A DNA stretch of 64,000 bases from the NCBI RefSeq assembly GCF_002005305.1, contig NZ_CP014782.1, forward strand, positions 4,650,001 to 4,714,000. The letters run 5' to 3'. The notes beneath the pieces are model-generated. The model did no database searches and had not been told where the DNA came from. It saw only the letters and a list, made by a program, of their open reading frames with translations. Of the stretch, positions 8,614 to 18,116 are shown in pieces (position 1 is the first letter of the stretch; the number at the start of each line of letters is the position of its first letter). Made by a program: the position numbers and the translations under genes. The stretch comes from Shewanella psychrophila (lineage in GTDB: Bacteria; Pseudomonadota; Gammaproteobacteria; Enterobacterales; Shewanellaceae).

Positions 8614-9585
8614 TTAAATCTTAAAAATGGCCTCTACCGATAAGCCCTGGGCACCGAGTAAGTCTTTAAGACGTTTCAGAGCTTCGACTTGAATTTGGCG
8701 TACGCGCTCTCGTGTTAGACCTATCTCTTTACCAACATTCTCCAGTGTAGATGGTTCATACCCCAACAAGCCAAAACGGCGCGCTAACACCTCTCTTTGT
8801 TTTGTGTTGAGTTCATCGAGCCATTTAACCACAGACTTTGACATATCTTCGTCTTGTACCTTGTAATCTGGACCTACATTATCATCAGCGGCAAGCACAT
8901 CGAGTAGGGCTTTATCATTGTCTCCACCCAAAGGCGTATCGACCGAAGTGATCCTTTCATTAAGCTTCAACATACGGCTGACATCAGAACTAGGAAGATC
9001 CAGTTTAGCTGCGATTTCTTCGGCGGTGGGTTCATGATCTAACTTGTGTGCTAACTCTCTTGCTGTACGAAGATATACATTGAGTTCTTTAACCACATGG
9101 ATAGGTAGGCGAATCGTTCTGGTCTGATTCATAATGGCGCGTTCGATGGTCTGTCTGATCCACCAAGTCGCATAGGTAGAAAATCTAAACCCTCTTTCAG
9201 GGTCAAATTTTTCAACCGCTCGGATCAGGCCTAAATTACCCTCTTCGATAAGATCTAATAACGCGAGTCCACGGTTGTTATAACGACGGGCTATCTTAAC
9301 GACAAGTCTAAGGTTACTTTCAATCATGCGATTACGTGACTTACCACAACCTTTTAACGCTTTACGAGAGAAATACACTTCCTCTTCCGCGCTCAGTAAA
9401 GGGGAAAAACCAATCTCGCCCAAATACAATTGAGTTGCATCCAGATTTTTCTGCAGATCATCTTGAACCTGTTGTTCAAGTTCTGTCTCTTGTGACTTCT
9501 TTCCTTTTTTTGTTTCTACTTCAGACTCGTTTTTTGACAAGTCCACCAACGGCTCCGCTACTGCGGTACTAATTCTACGACCCAT
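8614..9585 (-). CDS. rpoS: RNA polymerase sigma factor RpoS
   Basis: RpoS is the stationary-phase and general-stress sigma factor. I chose the ATG at 9585 (323 residues, starting MGRRIST). The frame stays open to a TTG at 9600, but a GGGAG ribosome-binding site 8 nt before 9585 lies inside that extension. Region 2 (DLIEEGNLGLIRAVEKFD, then RGFRFSTYATWWIRQ) binds the core and the -10. Region 4.2 (TLENVGKEIGLTRERVRQIQ) is the -35 helix-turn-helix. The acidic and lysine-rich N-terminal stretch ETKKGKKSQETELEQQ is variable in the family. It lies directly downstream of nlpD, whose coding region usually holds the main rpoS promoter. Confidence 0.96.
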   Translation of the reverse strand: MGRRISTAVAEPLVDLSKNESEVETKKGKKSQETELEQQVQDDLQKNLDATQLYLGEIGFSPLLSAEEEVYFSRKALKGCGKSRNRMIESNLRLVVKIARRYNNRGLALLDLIEEGNLGLIRAVEKFDPERGFRFSTYATWWIRQTIERAIMNQTRTIRLPIHVVKELNVYLRTARELAHKLDHEPTAEEIAAKLDLPSSDVSRMLKLNERITSVDTPLGGDNDKALLDVLAADDNVGPDYKVQDEDMSKSVVKWLDELNTKQREVLARRFGLLGYEPSTLENVGKEIGLTRERVRQIQVEALKRLKDLLGAQGLSVEAIFKI

Positions 9586-9660
9586 AAAATGATCTCCCAA
9601 ATTTTCAATTTAAACTACTGCACTTTACTATCCTCCAATGCCAAACTGGCTCCTAAACCA

Positions 9661-10557
9661 CTATTGTTTAGGTAAATATTTAAGTGGGTCAACAGACTTC
9701 CCGTGGTATCGAATCTCAAAATGTAACATGACCCGATCGGTACCCGTATTACCCATTTTTGCAAGTGTTTGTCCCACTGAGACAAACTGTTTTTCTTTAA
9801 CTAAGATCTTATCGGCATGCGCATAAGCACTTAAGTAATCGTCACTGTGTTTAATAATGACTAAATTTCCATACCCTCTAAGGGCACTGCCTGCATAAAC
9901 CACACGGCCATCGGCTGCAGACTTGATAATGTCGCCCCGGTTACCAGCAATCTTAATCCCTTTATTCCCTTGCTCACTCGCAGAGAATTTACCAATCAAC
10001 TTACCTCTCACAGGCCAGAACCACTTACTTACTTTAGTTGGAAGCTGAGTCGTCTGCCTGTGGATAGACTTGTTAATATCTTGTTGACCAGTCGTTACAG
10101 AATACGCAGACTCTTTGACCGGATCAAGTGGTTTATTTTTAGGCGGTTTTTGGTTGTTCCTGACCACAACAACAGGTGTATCCGTTTGTTTTTTAGTCGC
10201 TTTAGTCTTGGTTGATACTACTTTAGGGGGATTATTTGGCACCGTTTTAGCCTTTTGGCTATTTGTAACAGTAGATGTCAAATTAAGGTTTAGCTTCTGT
10301 CCAGGGTAGATAGTATATGGCTTTTTAAGCTTATTTTTCCTAGCTAAATCAATGAAATCATTGTTAGATACCCAGGCAATGGAATAGAGAGTGTCACCTT
10401 TCTTAACGAGATAAGAATCAGATTTTAATGAGCCTTTATTATAAGTAGCCATCACTGGAGTCGTGACATTTACCACAGGAGCGGGTCTATCTGACCGAAA
10501 ACTACAACCTACTAAGCCGATAAATACCGCTAATAGAAGTAGGTTATTACAATTCAC
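9661..10557 (-). CDS. nlpD: Lipoprotein NlpD, LysM and LytM domains
   Basis: NlpD is an outer-membrane lipoprotein that activates the amidase AmiC to split septal peptidoglycan. I prefer the GTG at 10557 (298 residues) because it gives a compact lipoprotein signal, VNCNNLLLLAVFIGLVGC, with lipobox LVGC and an AGGG upstream. An ATG at 10635 in the same frame would add 26 residues. A LysM domain (YLVKKGDTLYSIAW ... IYPGQKLNL) is followed by a basic Pro/Lys linker and a C-terminal LytM fold. Where an active enzyme has the first zinc His and Asp, this sequence has GIKIAGNRGD, so it is degenerate, as expected of an activator. It sits in the pcm-nlpD-rpoS order. Confidence 0.93.
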   Translation of the reverse strand: MNCNNLLLLAVFIGLVGCSFRSDRPAPVVNVTTPVMATYNKGSLKSDSYLVKKGDTLYSIAWVSNNDFIDLARKNKLKKPYTIYPGQKLNLNLTSTVTNSQKAKTVPNNPPKVVSTKTKATKKQTDTPVVVVRNNQKPPKNKPLDPVKESAYSVTTGQQDINKSIHRQTTQLPTKVSKWFWPVRGKLIGKFSASEQGNKGIKIAGNRGDIIKSAADGRVVYAGSALRGYGNLVIIKHSDDYLSAYAHADKILVKEKQFVSVGQTLAKMGNTGTDRVMLHFEIRYHGKSVDPLKYLPKQ

Positions 10558-10663
10558 CTTTAACCCTGTAATCAAGAATGCCCCCAACAATGAACAGCCA
10601 AGCTGCTGTAAACCAAATAAACATCTAAAAAACATCCGAAACTTAACAACAAGCCTAGGCTAC

Positions 10664-11299
10664 TTAAGCCAGCTCCCCGTTAATCAGAGGAACAAAGCGG
10701 ACCATTTCAATCACTTCTGAAGAAAAGGTCTCTCCAACACGTACAACTTTCAGCAGCTGCTGTGACTCCTCTCCCACAGGAATAACCAGTACCCCTCCAT
10801 CGACTAACTGAGTCAATAAGGCTTCTGGAACGCTACTAGCCGCAGCCGTGACCATAATGGCATCGAATGGCCCTTTATTGGGCCAACCTTTCCAACCATC
10901 TCCATATTTGAATGATATATTGTGGAGATCGATTTTTTTTAACCTCTGACGAGCCTGGATCTGTAGACTCTTAATCCGCTCGACAGTGCATAGCTCAGGT
11001 ACAAGTTGAGCCAATATGGCAGCCTGATACCCAGAGCCAGTACCGATTTCTAACACCTTAGATGGACTATGTTCCAAAAGAAGTTCGGTCATTCTTGCAA
11101 CGATATATGGCTGTGAAATTGTTTGCCCCTGACCAATAGGCAAAGCCGTATTTTCATAGGCTTTATGTCCCAAAGCAGCATCAAGGAAGAGTTCTCTGGG
11201 TGTATTAGCTAACGCCTGCAACACCCTCTCACTCTCTATACCCGACGCATGTAAACTTCTGGCTAAATTTAATGCAGAGGTCGTCGCAACACCGTTCAT
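10664..11299 (-). CDS. pcm: Protein-L-isoaspartate O-methyltransferase
   Basis: Pcm methylates isoaspartyl residues in aged proteins so that they revert to aspartate. It has 211 residues and a class I SAM fold. The SAM loop is VLEIGTGSGYQAAILAQL near residue 80. The family motif GQTISQPYIVARM near residue 60 binds the substrate peptide, and the C-terminal GGVLVIPVG strand is conserved. The start codon overlaps the surE stop by 4 bp (ATGA), so the two are translationally coupled, as in other gammaproteobacteria. Confidence 0.97.
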   Translation of the reverse strand: MNGVATTSALNLARSLHASGIESERVLQALANTPRELFLDAALGHKAYENTALPIGQGQTISQPYIVARMTELLLEHSPSKVLEIGTGSGYQAAILAQLVPELCTVERIKSLQIQARQRLKKIDLHNISFKYGDGWKGWPNKGPFDAIMVTAAASSVPEALLTQLVDGGVLVIPVGEESQQLLKVVRVGETFSSEVIEMVRFVPLINGELA

Positions 11300-12045
11300 A
11301 TATTATCTATCCATTCTTGCAGTGGTGTGATCCTTTCGAAAGCGGTCAAGTCTACAGTTAAAGGCGTCACTGATACATAACCATTATTCACGGCATAAAA
11401 GTCAGTCCCTTCGCTGGCATCCTGCTCATCTCCAGGAGGGCCCAACCAATAGATGTCTCTTCCGCCGGGATCTTGAGCTTTAATCATCCCTTCGGCTCTG
11501 TGCCTTGCTCCCAAACGAGTAACCTTGATCCCTTTAATTTTATCGATAGGTAGATCGGGAACATTGATATTTAAAATCTGATCCTGAGCAATAGGCCTCT
11601 TAAGCAAACCTGCAATGATTCGACATGCGAAATGTGCTGCCGTGTCAAAATGCGCCAATTTAGAACCCACGAGTGAAACGGCAACCGCAGGCAAACCAAG
11701 GAAGCGTCCCTCCATTGCTGCCGCTACGGTACCAGAATACAAGGTATCATCGCCTAAATTGGCACCGGCATTGATCCCCGCCACCACCATATCGGGCTCT
11801 TCTGAATACAACTCACGTATAGCAAGATGAACACTATCGGTCGGTGTACCACTGACAGAGACAAAACCATTGCTTAACGTATTAATTCGTAAAGGGTTAG
11901 TCAAAGTTAATGAATTACTCGCCCCCGAGCAGTTACGATCTGGCCCCACAGTCATGACCTGATAGGACACTGATAATGCATCGGATAATGCCTTAATTCC
12001 CGGCGCGGTAACGCCGTCATCGTTACTGACTAAGATCTTTATCAT
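11296..12045 (-). CDS. surE: 5'/3'-nucleotidase SurE
   Basis: SurE is a metal-dependent nucleoside monophosphate phosphatase, also acting on exopolyphosphate, linked to stationary-phase survival. The 249 residues begin with the metal-binding IKILVSNDDGVTAPGI (Asp-Asp at 9-10). The Ser-Asn nucleotide site SGASNSLT lies near residue 40, and the metal ligand Asn is in AGINAGANLGDDTLYSGTVAAA near residue 92. It overlaps pcm by 4 bp and lies 47 bp downstream of truD, so it is part of a truD-surE-pcm-nlpD run. Confidence 0.98.
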   Translation of the reverse strand: MIKILVSNDDGVTAPGIKALSDALSVSYQVMTVGPDRNCSGASNSLTLTNPLRINTLSNGFVSVSGTPTDSVHLAIRELYSEEPDMVVAGINAGANLGDDTLYSGTVAAAMEGRFLGLPAVAVSLVGSKLAHFDTAAHFACRIIAGLLKRPIAQDQILNINVPDLPIDKIKGIKVTRLGARHRAEGMIKAQDPGGRDIYWLGPPGDEQDASEGTDFYAVNNGYVSVTPLTVDLTAFERITPLQEWIDNI

Positions 12046-12092
12046 TATTGACCCGCTCTTTAATGATTAATATTAACTGATTCGAATACACG

Positions 12093-13178
12093 CTAAACGA
12101 TTGAATTAGCCTGTTCTTGCTCACGCCGCTCTAATTGACGTTGGCGAAATTCCCGTTCTCTGACATCTTCATAATCAAATAGTTCTCGCAGCACGGAAGT
12201 TGCGAAACTTCCCGAAGGCAGTGCAAATTTAATGATAATCACATCGTCTCCTTCAACCTCATAGGATAAATGTTGAGGTTCTAACAACAGCGGGCGGCGC
12301 TCTTGCTCTAATCCCGCATGTTCTAATCCATCACGGTCCGCATCAAACTCAGCCAACGCCTTAGCCTCAAAATCTGCCGCCTCACCTTGGGGCAATGCCG
12401 CTCCTCTGCCCCACATAGGTGCCGACAGTTGGATATCTTTTTCATTAAGACGCTTAAGTAACGCATCATCCCATAGCTCGGCAACAAAATAGCTTCGACT
12501 GCCCGCTAACATGACACTGTCACCGTTGAGCTTTTCAAGGCCATATTCGGCCAATCTAGAGGAAGTGACGAAATTGAACAGATAAGATCGAACAGCAGAT
12601 AGATACATGCTGCGCTTCTTCCTGTCTTTCACCTTACGACCAGTAAACATCTGTCGACCGAAGACTAGGTTCTTGCCATCATGACCAAACCTTTGCTCAC
12701 CGAAATAATTAGGCACCCCAGTCTCTTTTACTAGCGCTAATCTAGCAAGCACATCTTGCATATCGGTAATATTACGCAAAGTTAAACAGAAGCGGTTACC
12801 CGCTAAGGCACCTATTCTCAGCTTTTTACTGTGACGATGACTAGACAAGATAGTCAACTCATCACAATTTAAGCTGGCCCATTCCGGGGTCTCTTTACCG
12901 GGAATACGTACGCCAAACCACTGCTCAGTGATCGCATTCTTATCCTTCTGACCCGCATAGGTCACCTCTTTAGGATGAACATGGGCAAAACCAGATAATA
13001 TCTTAGCCACATCGGCGGTATTGAGCCCCTCTTTACGGATATGAAGAAGGTGATGTTCTCCCTCCCCCGTCGGACCGAAAGGCAAAATTTCCTGAACAAT
13101 GAAATCGCTATTTTGTGTACGAAGGTCGGCCTTCGATGCTGGTTTCCCGTGCAAATAATGCAGTTCTATCATGGTCAC
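12093..13178 (-). CDS. truD: tRNA pseudouridine(13) synthase TruD
   Basis: TruD makes pseudouridine 13 in tRNA-Glu. The 361 residues include the family motif YAGQKDKNAITEQW with the catalytic Asp at 79, followed by the GNRFCLTLRN strand and the NYFGEQRFGHDGKN motif near 180. The C-terminal end is rich in Arg and Glu. A second ATG two codons in (13172) is equally possible as the start. It is followed by surE and preceded by ispF (gap 41 bp). Confidence 0.97.
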   Translation of the reverse strand: MTMIELHYLHGKPASKADLRTQNSDFIVQEILPFGPTGEGEHHLLHIRKEGLNTADVAKILSGFAHVHPKEVTYAGQKDKNAITEQWFGVRIPGKETPEWASLNCDELTILSSHRHSKKLRIGALAGNRFCLTLRNITDMQDVLARLALVKETGVPNYFGEQRFGHDGKNLVFGRQMFTGRKVKDRKKRSMYLSAVRSYLFNFVTSSRLAEYGLEKLNGDSVMLAGSRSYFVAELWDDALLKRLNEKDIQLSAPMWGRGAALPQGEAADFEAKALAEFDADRDGLEHAGLEQERRPLLLEPQHLSYEVEGDDVIIIKFALPSGSFATSVLRELFDYEDVREREFRQRQLERREQEQANSIV

Positions 13179-13219
13179 ACTTATTCTCTATTTAGGTCAA
13201 TCGAGTCTGTTTAACGAGC

Positions 13220-13705
13220 TTATGCCGTTATCTTAGTTACCAGAACGACGGCTTCAACGGCAATGCCTTCTTTACGACCGGTAAAACCTAGCTTCTCGGT
13301 TGTAGTCGCCTTAACATTGATATTATCTATACACGTTTCTAGATCTTGGCTTAGCACTTCACGAATGGCTTCTATATGGGGCGCCATTTTTGGGGCCTGA
13401 GCGATAATGGTGACATCCAAGTTACCAAGTTCAAAGCCTTTTGCCCTCGCCAACTTGTAGCAATGACGCAGAAGATGGCGACTGTCGGCTCCCTTAAACT
13501 CTTCATCAGTATCGGGAAAATGTTTTCCGATATCCCCTAGTGCAACAGAACCTAAGATAGCATCAGATATTGCATGTAACACAACATCGCCGTCTGAGTG
13601 CGCAATCAAACCAAATTCATAGGGGACATGCACACCGCCTAACAGTAAGGGAGCATTACCACCAAATTTATGTACATCAAAACCATGGCCTATGCGTATA
13701 TTCAT
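13220..13705 (-). CDS. ispF: 2-C-methyl-D-erythritol 2,4-cyclodiphosphate synthase
   Basis: IspF cyclises CDP-methylerythritol phosphate in the non-mevalonate isoprenoid pathway. It forms a trimer with a zinc ion at each active site. The 161 residues show the metal-binding Asp-x-His in RIGHGFDVHKF (Asp8, His10) and the HSDGDVVLHAISDAILG motif, with the third ligand His at about 42. The C-terminal KATTTEKLGFTGRKEGIA binds CDP. It is directly preceded by ispD, which carries out an earlier step of the same pathway. Confidence 0.98.
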   Translation of the reverse strand: MNIRIGHGFDVHKFGGNAPLLLGGVHVPYEFGLIAHSDGDVVLHAISDAILGSVALGDIGKHFPDTDEEFKGADSRHLLRHCYKLARAKGFELGNLDVTIIAQAPKMAPHIEAIREVLSQDLETCIDNINVKATTTEKLGFTGRKEGIAVEAVVLVTKITA

Positions 13706-13756
13706 TGTTTATTCCATTTAGAGTCGGTTAATTTCGATGGTGCCCACTTAGCAATC

Positions 13757-14458
13757 TTAGCTATTCGGTTCGCCATGGCTTAGAAACAGTTCAGCCAAAC
13801 GAAGATCGTCCGGATGAGTGATCTTAATATTATCGGCTCTACCTGTCACGAGTCCCGGCGCGACTCCGGCCCACTCCATGGCAGACGCTTCGTCGGTGAT
13901 GTTTACCTTTAACATTAAGGCTTTCGCTAAATTATCTCTCAAGGACGTAACTGGAAACAACTGTGGAGTAAGGGCATGCCATAACTGTTCACGACATACA
14001 GTCTGCTCAATTCTTCCCTGTTTATCCCCTCTCTTCATGGTATCTCGAACCGGGGAGGCTAATATCGCTCCTTGGGGAAACAAGGCTAAAGAATCGATGA
14101 GCTTATCTATATCGTTATGAGTTAAACAGGGACGAGCCGCATCATGGACCATGGCCCAATAGTCGTCATCGACTCGATTCAGACATGCCAGAACAGAATC
14201 AGCTCGTTCATCACCACCGATAACGCTCTCTAATTTAGGGTGACTAGCCTCAGCGAGAGAGGAGAAATAACTATCTTGGGGGTGAAGTGCCACAATCACA
14301 CGTTCGACTCTAGGGTGAGTCAACAAGAGGTGTAAGGTTAAAGATAAAATGGGTTTATCCGCTATTTTCAGATACTGCTTAGGAAGCTCGGCTCCCATAC
14401 GACTACCTATGCCGGCAGCAGGGACGATGGCGACGATTTTTTTTCGGGAATCATTCAT
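13757..14458 (-). CDS. ispD: 2-C-methyl-D-erythritol 4-phosphate cytidylyltransferase
   Basis: IspD couples methylerythritol phosphate to CTP to give CDP-methylerythritol. The 233 residues have the nucleotidyltransferase loop VPAAGIGSRMGAELPKQYLKI near the N-terminus, the VHDAARPCLT motif near 105 and the NITDEASAMEW segment near 185. It lies 36 bp downstream of ftsB and 51 bp upstream of ispF, in the conserved ftsB-ispD-ispF order. Confidence 0.98.
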   Translation of the reverse strand: MNDSRKKIVAIVPAAGIGSRMGAELPKQYLKIADKPILSLTLHLLLTHPRVERVIVALHPQDSYFSSLAEASHPKLESVIGGDERADSVLACLNRVDDDYWAMVHDAARPCLTHNDIDKLIDSLALFPQGAILASPVRDTMKRGDKQGRIEQTVCREQLWHALTPQLFPVTSLRDNLAKALMLKVNITDEASAMEWAGVAPGLVTGRADNIKITHPDDLRLAELFLSHGEPNS

Positions 14459-14494
14459 GGATCAAATTTCTGCTTTTTAAGATTAGGAGCACTA

Positions 14495-14785
14495 TCAGTT
14501 CGCAGGGTTTAGGCTGCCACCTACTACACGAAAAAATGTTTCACCTTTTTTTACCATACCCAGTTCATTTCGAGCACGCTCTTCTAATGCTTCGGTGCCA
14601 CTGCGAAGATCGATTATCTCTTCTCGCAATACTTGATTGCGTGCGACCAACTTGGCATTCCCCTCTCGCTGAAGCGCTATCTGCTCGCGAAGTTTAACAG
14701 ATCCAGGCAGACTGTTTACCCCGAACCATAACTGGTACTGGAGTACGCCTAGCAAGCCTATCAATACAAATAGAAAACGTTTCAT
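14495..14785 (-). CDS. ftsB: Cell division protein FtsB
   Basis: FtsB is a small inner-membrane protein that with FtsL and FtsQ activates septal peptidoglycan synthesis. The 96-residue form starts MKRFLFVLIGLLGVLQYQLW, a single membrane helix, followed by a coiled coil (LREQIALQREGNAKLVARNQ and on) and a C-terminal globular tail. The frame is open to an ATG at 14839, but that extension would run through the eno terminator (14827-14851), so the start at 14785 is much more likely. The operon continues into ispD. Confidence 0.93.
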   Translation of the reverse strand: MKRFLFVLIGLLGVLQYQLWFGVNSLPGSVKLREQIALQREGNAKLVARNQVLREEIIDLRSGTEALEERARNELGMVKKGETFFRVVGGSLNPAN

Positions 14786-14826
14786 TGCAATACCAATTAT
14801 TCGACACTTCAGCCGAGATAATACAA

Positions 14827-14851
14827 CAAAAAAGGCCACCCAGTGGTGACC
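14827..14851 (-). terminator. Rho-independent terminator of eno
   Basis: On the minus strand GGTCACC pairs with GGTGGCC (one wobble) around a 4-nt loop, followed by a run of six T. It sits between eno and ftsB, 90 nt past the eno stop. Confidence 0.8.
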
Positions 14852-14941
14852 TTTTCATTAATAGCGACAATTTAGCCTTGCTTACCGACTCATTTTATCG
14901 AGAGCATATCTCTAATCAAGAATAAATCAGCGAGCCGACTA

Positions 14942-16234
14942 TTATTGACCCTTAATTTCGCTACGACCAAGGTAAGGCGCTTTCTCACCTAGCTGCTCTT
15001 CGATACGAAGAAGCTGGTTGTACTTGGCGATACGATCTGAACGGCTCAGAGAACCCGTCTTAATCTGACCGGCACAAGTCGCGACAGCAAGATCTGCGAT
15101 AGTCGAATCTTCGGTCTCACCACTACGGTGCGAGATAACCACTGTATAACCGGCTTCTTTCGCCATACGGATAGCCGCAAGGGTCTCAGTAAGCGTCCCG
15201 ATCTGGTTGAACTTGATCAAGATAGAGTTACCTATCTTGTTATCGATACCACGCTTGAGGATCTTAGTGTTAGTCACAAACAGATCGTCGCCCACTAACT
15301 GGATCTTATCACCTAAAATCTGAGTCTGATATGCCCAACCATCCCAATCTGACTCGTCTAAGCCATCTTCGATAGACAAGATAGGGTATTGTTCAGTTAA
15401 CTCCTTTAGGAAGTCAGAAAAACCATTGGCGCTGAAGACTTTACCTTCACCAGCAAGATCATATTGACCGTCTTTATAGAATTCTGAGGCTGCACAATCT
15501 AGCGCAAGTGTCACATCTTCACCTAGCTTGTAGCCAGCTTTCTCGACAGCAACCTTGATCACAGCCAGAGCATCAGCATTTGAAGCTAAATCAGGAGCGA
15601 AACCACCTTCATCACCTACTGCTGTGTTTAGACCCTTTTCCTGAAGTACTTTCTTCAAGTTATGAAAAATTTCAGCACCCATACGTAAGGCTTCACGGAA
15701 GTTCTTAGCACCGACAGGCTGAACCATGAACTCCTGAATGTCGACGTTATTATCGGCATGCTCACCACCATTGATGATATTCATCATAGGTACAGGCATA
15801 GTGTATTGGCCCGGAGTACCATTTAAGTCGGCAATGTGTGCGTATAAAGGTACACCTTTAAATGCAGCGGCGGCTTTGGCCGCAGCTAAAGATACAGCCA
15901 AGATAGCGTTAGCACCTAGCTTATCTTTGTTTTCGGTACCGTCGACATCGATCATGATCTGATCAAGATCTGCCTGGGCCGTGGCGTCTTTACCTAGTAG
16001 TGCATCGCGAATAGGGCCGTTAATGTTGGCAACGGCTTTCAGTACGCCCTTACCCATGTAGCGACTCTTGTCAGCATCACGTAGCTCTAACGCTTCGCGA
16101 CTACCTGTAGATGCCCCAGACGGTGCAGCCGCCATACCATGAAAGCCACCTTCTAAGTGAACTTCGGCTTCTACAGTTGGGTTACCGCGAGAATCCATGA
16201 TTTCGCGACCAATGACATTAATAATTTTAGCCAT
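14942..16234 (-). CDS. eno: Enolase
   Basis: Enolase converts 2-phosphoglycerate to phosphoenolpyruvate and is also a scaffold partner of RNase E. The 430 residues include the N-terminal MAKIINVIGREIMDSRGNPTVEAEV, the catalytic Glu in VGDEGGFAPDL near 208, the metal ligand Asp in LALDCAASEF and SIEDGLDESD, the lysine in LIKFNQIGTLTET and the family signature near 340, and SHRSGETEDSTIADLAV near 370. It follows pyrG, as in most gammaproteobacteria, but a strong terminator between them means it is mainly expressed from its own promoter. Confidence 0.99.
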   Translation of the reverse strand: MAKIINVIGREIMDSRGNPTVEAEVHLEGGFHGMAAAPSGASTGSREALELRDADKSRYMGKGVLKAVANINGPIRDALLGKDATAQADLDQIMIDVDGTENKDKLGANAILAVSLAAAKAAAAFKGVPLYAHIADLNGTPGQYTMPVPMMNIINGGEHADNNVDIQEFMVQPVGAKNFREALRMGAEIFHNLKKVLQEKGLNTAVGDEGGFAPDLASNADALAVIKVAVEKAGYKLGEDVTLALDCAASEFYKDGQYDLAGEGKVFSANGFSDFLKELTEQYPILSIEDGLDESDWDGWAYQTQILGDKIQLVGDDLFVTNTKILKRGIDNKIGNSILIKFNQIGTLTETLAAIRMAKEAGYTVVISHRSGETEDSTIADLAVATCAGQIKTGSLSRSDRIAKYNQLLRIEEQLGEKAPYLGRSEIKGQ

Positions 16235-16318
16235 AATTTCCTCGGTTTAAGTTTAAAAATAAAATCAAAAATAAAGTAAAACTAAAATTTGTTCATCCAA
16301 ATTTACATCATCAGAAAA

Positions 16319-16351
16319 CAAAAAAGCCGCTTCCAAACTTTGGAAGCGGCT
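16319..16351 (-). terminator. Rho-independent terminator of pyrG
   Basis: Perfect 11-bp stem AGCCGCTTCCA (16325-16335) / TGGAAGCGGCT (16341-16351) with a 5-nt loop, then a T-run on the minus strand. It separates pyrG from eno. Confidence 0.92.
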
Positions 16352-16364
16352 TAACGTTTCTGAT

Positions 16365-18002
16365 TTAGCCTAAGTCGCGTTTCTGGTACGCATAGGCTGC
16401 AGCAATAAAGCCTTTAAATAATGGCTGACCGTCACGAGGGGTCGATGTAAATTCAGGGTGGAATTGACCGGCGACAAACCAAGGGTGATTTGGAAGCTCA
16501 ATCATTTCAACAAGCTGGCGATCAGAGGAAAGACCACTGAATATTAGGCCTGCTTGCTCTAAACGTTCTTTATAGTTGTTGTTCACTTCGAAACGATGGC
16601 GATGGCGCTCGACACAAGAATTGCCTTCGTAAGCTTCGGCAGCCTTACTTCCCTCAGAGAGATGACAAAGCTGCGCCCCAAGACGCATGGTTCCGCCAAG
16701 ATCTGATGATTCGTGACGTTCTTCGACTGCACCGTCTTCATTGAGCCACTCGGTGATCAAACCAACGACAGGATGCGGCGACTCTTTGTTAAATTCGGTA
16801 GAGTGAGCATCTTCTAAGCCAGCTACGTTTCGCGCAAACTCAATTAACGCGACCTGCATACCCAGGCAAATACCGAAATATGGCACATTATTTTCACGGG
16901 CATATCTAGCAGCCATGATCTTACCTTCAACGCCACGTTCTCCGAAACCACCAGGAACGAGTATACCGTCAAGGTCTTCTAGATCTTCAATACCCTTAGC
17001 TTCAAGAGTCTGAGAGTCAACATACTTGATATTCACCGATACTCGGTTAAACAGACCCGCATGCTTCAAGGCTTCGTTGACAGACTTATAGGCATCTGGC
17101 AGTTCAATATATTTACCTACCATTCCAATAGTGATTTCACCGGTAGGATTGGCTTCTTGATAGATCACTTGCTCCCACTCATGCAGGTCGGCTTCTTTAC
17201 ATTCTATGCCGAAGCGCTTGACCACGATCTCATCTAGGCTTTGAGCCTTAAGTAGAGCCGGGATCTTGTAGATGCTATCTACATCTTTGAGTGAGATGAC
17301 AGCACGTTCTTCAACATTACAGAAGAGTGAAATTTTCGCTCTCTCATTGGCAGGAACCACACGATCACCACGACAGATAAGAATATCCGGAGCGATACCG
17401 ATAGAGCGCAACTCTTTCACCGAGTGTTGTGTTGGCTTAGTCTTAACCTCACCTGCGGCGCCTAAGAAAGGCACCAGAGTCAGATGCATAAACAGGGTGC
17501 GATCACGACCGAGTTCAACACCTAACTGGCGAATAGATTCTAAAAATGGCAATGACTCGATATCACCGACCGTGCCGCCAATCTCGACGATAGCAACATC
17601 ATGACCTTCACCACCTGCAAGCACTCTGTCTTTGATGGCGTTAGTGATATGAGGAATGACCTGAATGGTCGCACCTAAATAGTCACCACGACGCTCTTTA
17701 CGAAGTACTTCTTCATAGATACGACCTGTGGTGAAGTTATTGCGACGGTTCATCTTGGTACGAATGAAACGCTCATAATGACCTAGATCAAGATCTGTCT
17801 CTGCTCCGTCCTCGGTAACAAAAACCTCTCCGTGCTGAGTCGGGCTCATGGTGCCTGGATCCACGTTAATATATGGATCTAGCTTCATAATGGTTACGTT
17901 TAGGCCTCTAGCCTCCAAAATTGCCGCTAACGATGCTGCTGCAATGCCTTTACCTAGTGATGAAACCACGCCACCAGTAACGAAGATATACCTTGTTGTC
18001 AT
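16365..18002 (-). CDS. pyrG: CTP synthase
   Basis: PyrG aminates UTP to CTP with ammonia from glutamine. The ATG at 18002 gives 545 residues, starting MTTRYIFVTGGVVSSLGKGI, the usual N-terminus. The open frame upstream to 18074 adds 24 residues with no family counterpart. The synthetase half (1-270) has the P-loop SSLGKG and KLDPYINVDPGTMSP. The C-terminal class I glutaminase half has the nucleophile Cys in FGICLGMQ near 380 and the HPEF motif near 515. It lies 114 bp from mazG. Confidence 0.97.
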   Translation of the reverse strand: MTTRYIFVTGGVVSSLGKGIAAASLAAILEARGLNVTIMKLDPYINVDPGTMSPTQHGEVFVTEDGAETDLDLGHYERFIRTKMNRRNNFTTGRIYEEVLRKERRGDYLGATIQVIPHITNAIKDRVLAGGEGHDVAIVEIGGTVGDIESLPFLESIRQLGVELGRDRTLFMHLTLVPFLGAAGEVKTKPTQHSVKELRSIGIAPDILICRGDRVVPANERAKISLFCNVEERAVISLKDVDSIYKIPALLKAQSLDEIVVKRFGIECKEADLHEWEQVIYQEANPTGEITIGMVGKYIELPDAYKSVNEALKHAGLFNRVSVNIKYVDSQTLEAKGIEDLEDLDGILVPGGFGERGVEGKIMAARYARENNVPYFGICLGMQVALIEFARNVAGLEDAHSTEFNKESPHPVVGLITEWLNEDGAVEERHESSDLGGTMRLGAQLCHLSEGSKAAEAYEGNSCVERHRHRFEVNNNYKERLEQAGLIFSGLSSDRQLVEMIELPNHPWFVAGQFHPEFTSTPRDGQPLFKGFIAAAYAYQKRDLG

Positions 18003-18116
18003 TATGAACCTGAGAAAATGAGTTGGAAATATGTGCTTGTAAGAAAGCACTAGGACGGGGCGCAATTGTAGCAAAACTCCAGCGATACGACAAACAAGTT
18101 CAGCGATAATTTTTAT

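Noticed and set aside
9586..9600. TTG start extending rpoS by five codons
   Set aside because: The extension contains the Shine-Dalgarno GGGAG for the ATG at 9585.
14786..14839. N-terminal extension of ftsB
   Set aside because: It would run through the eno terminator hairpin and puts residues before the membrane helix that the family lacks.
18003..18074. N-terminal extension of pyrG
   Set aside because: CTP synthases begin at the MTTRYIFVTGG segment; the upstream codons have no family counterpart.
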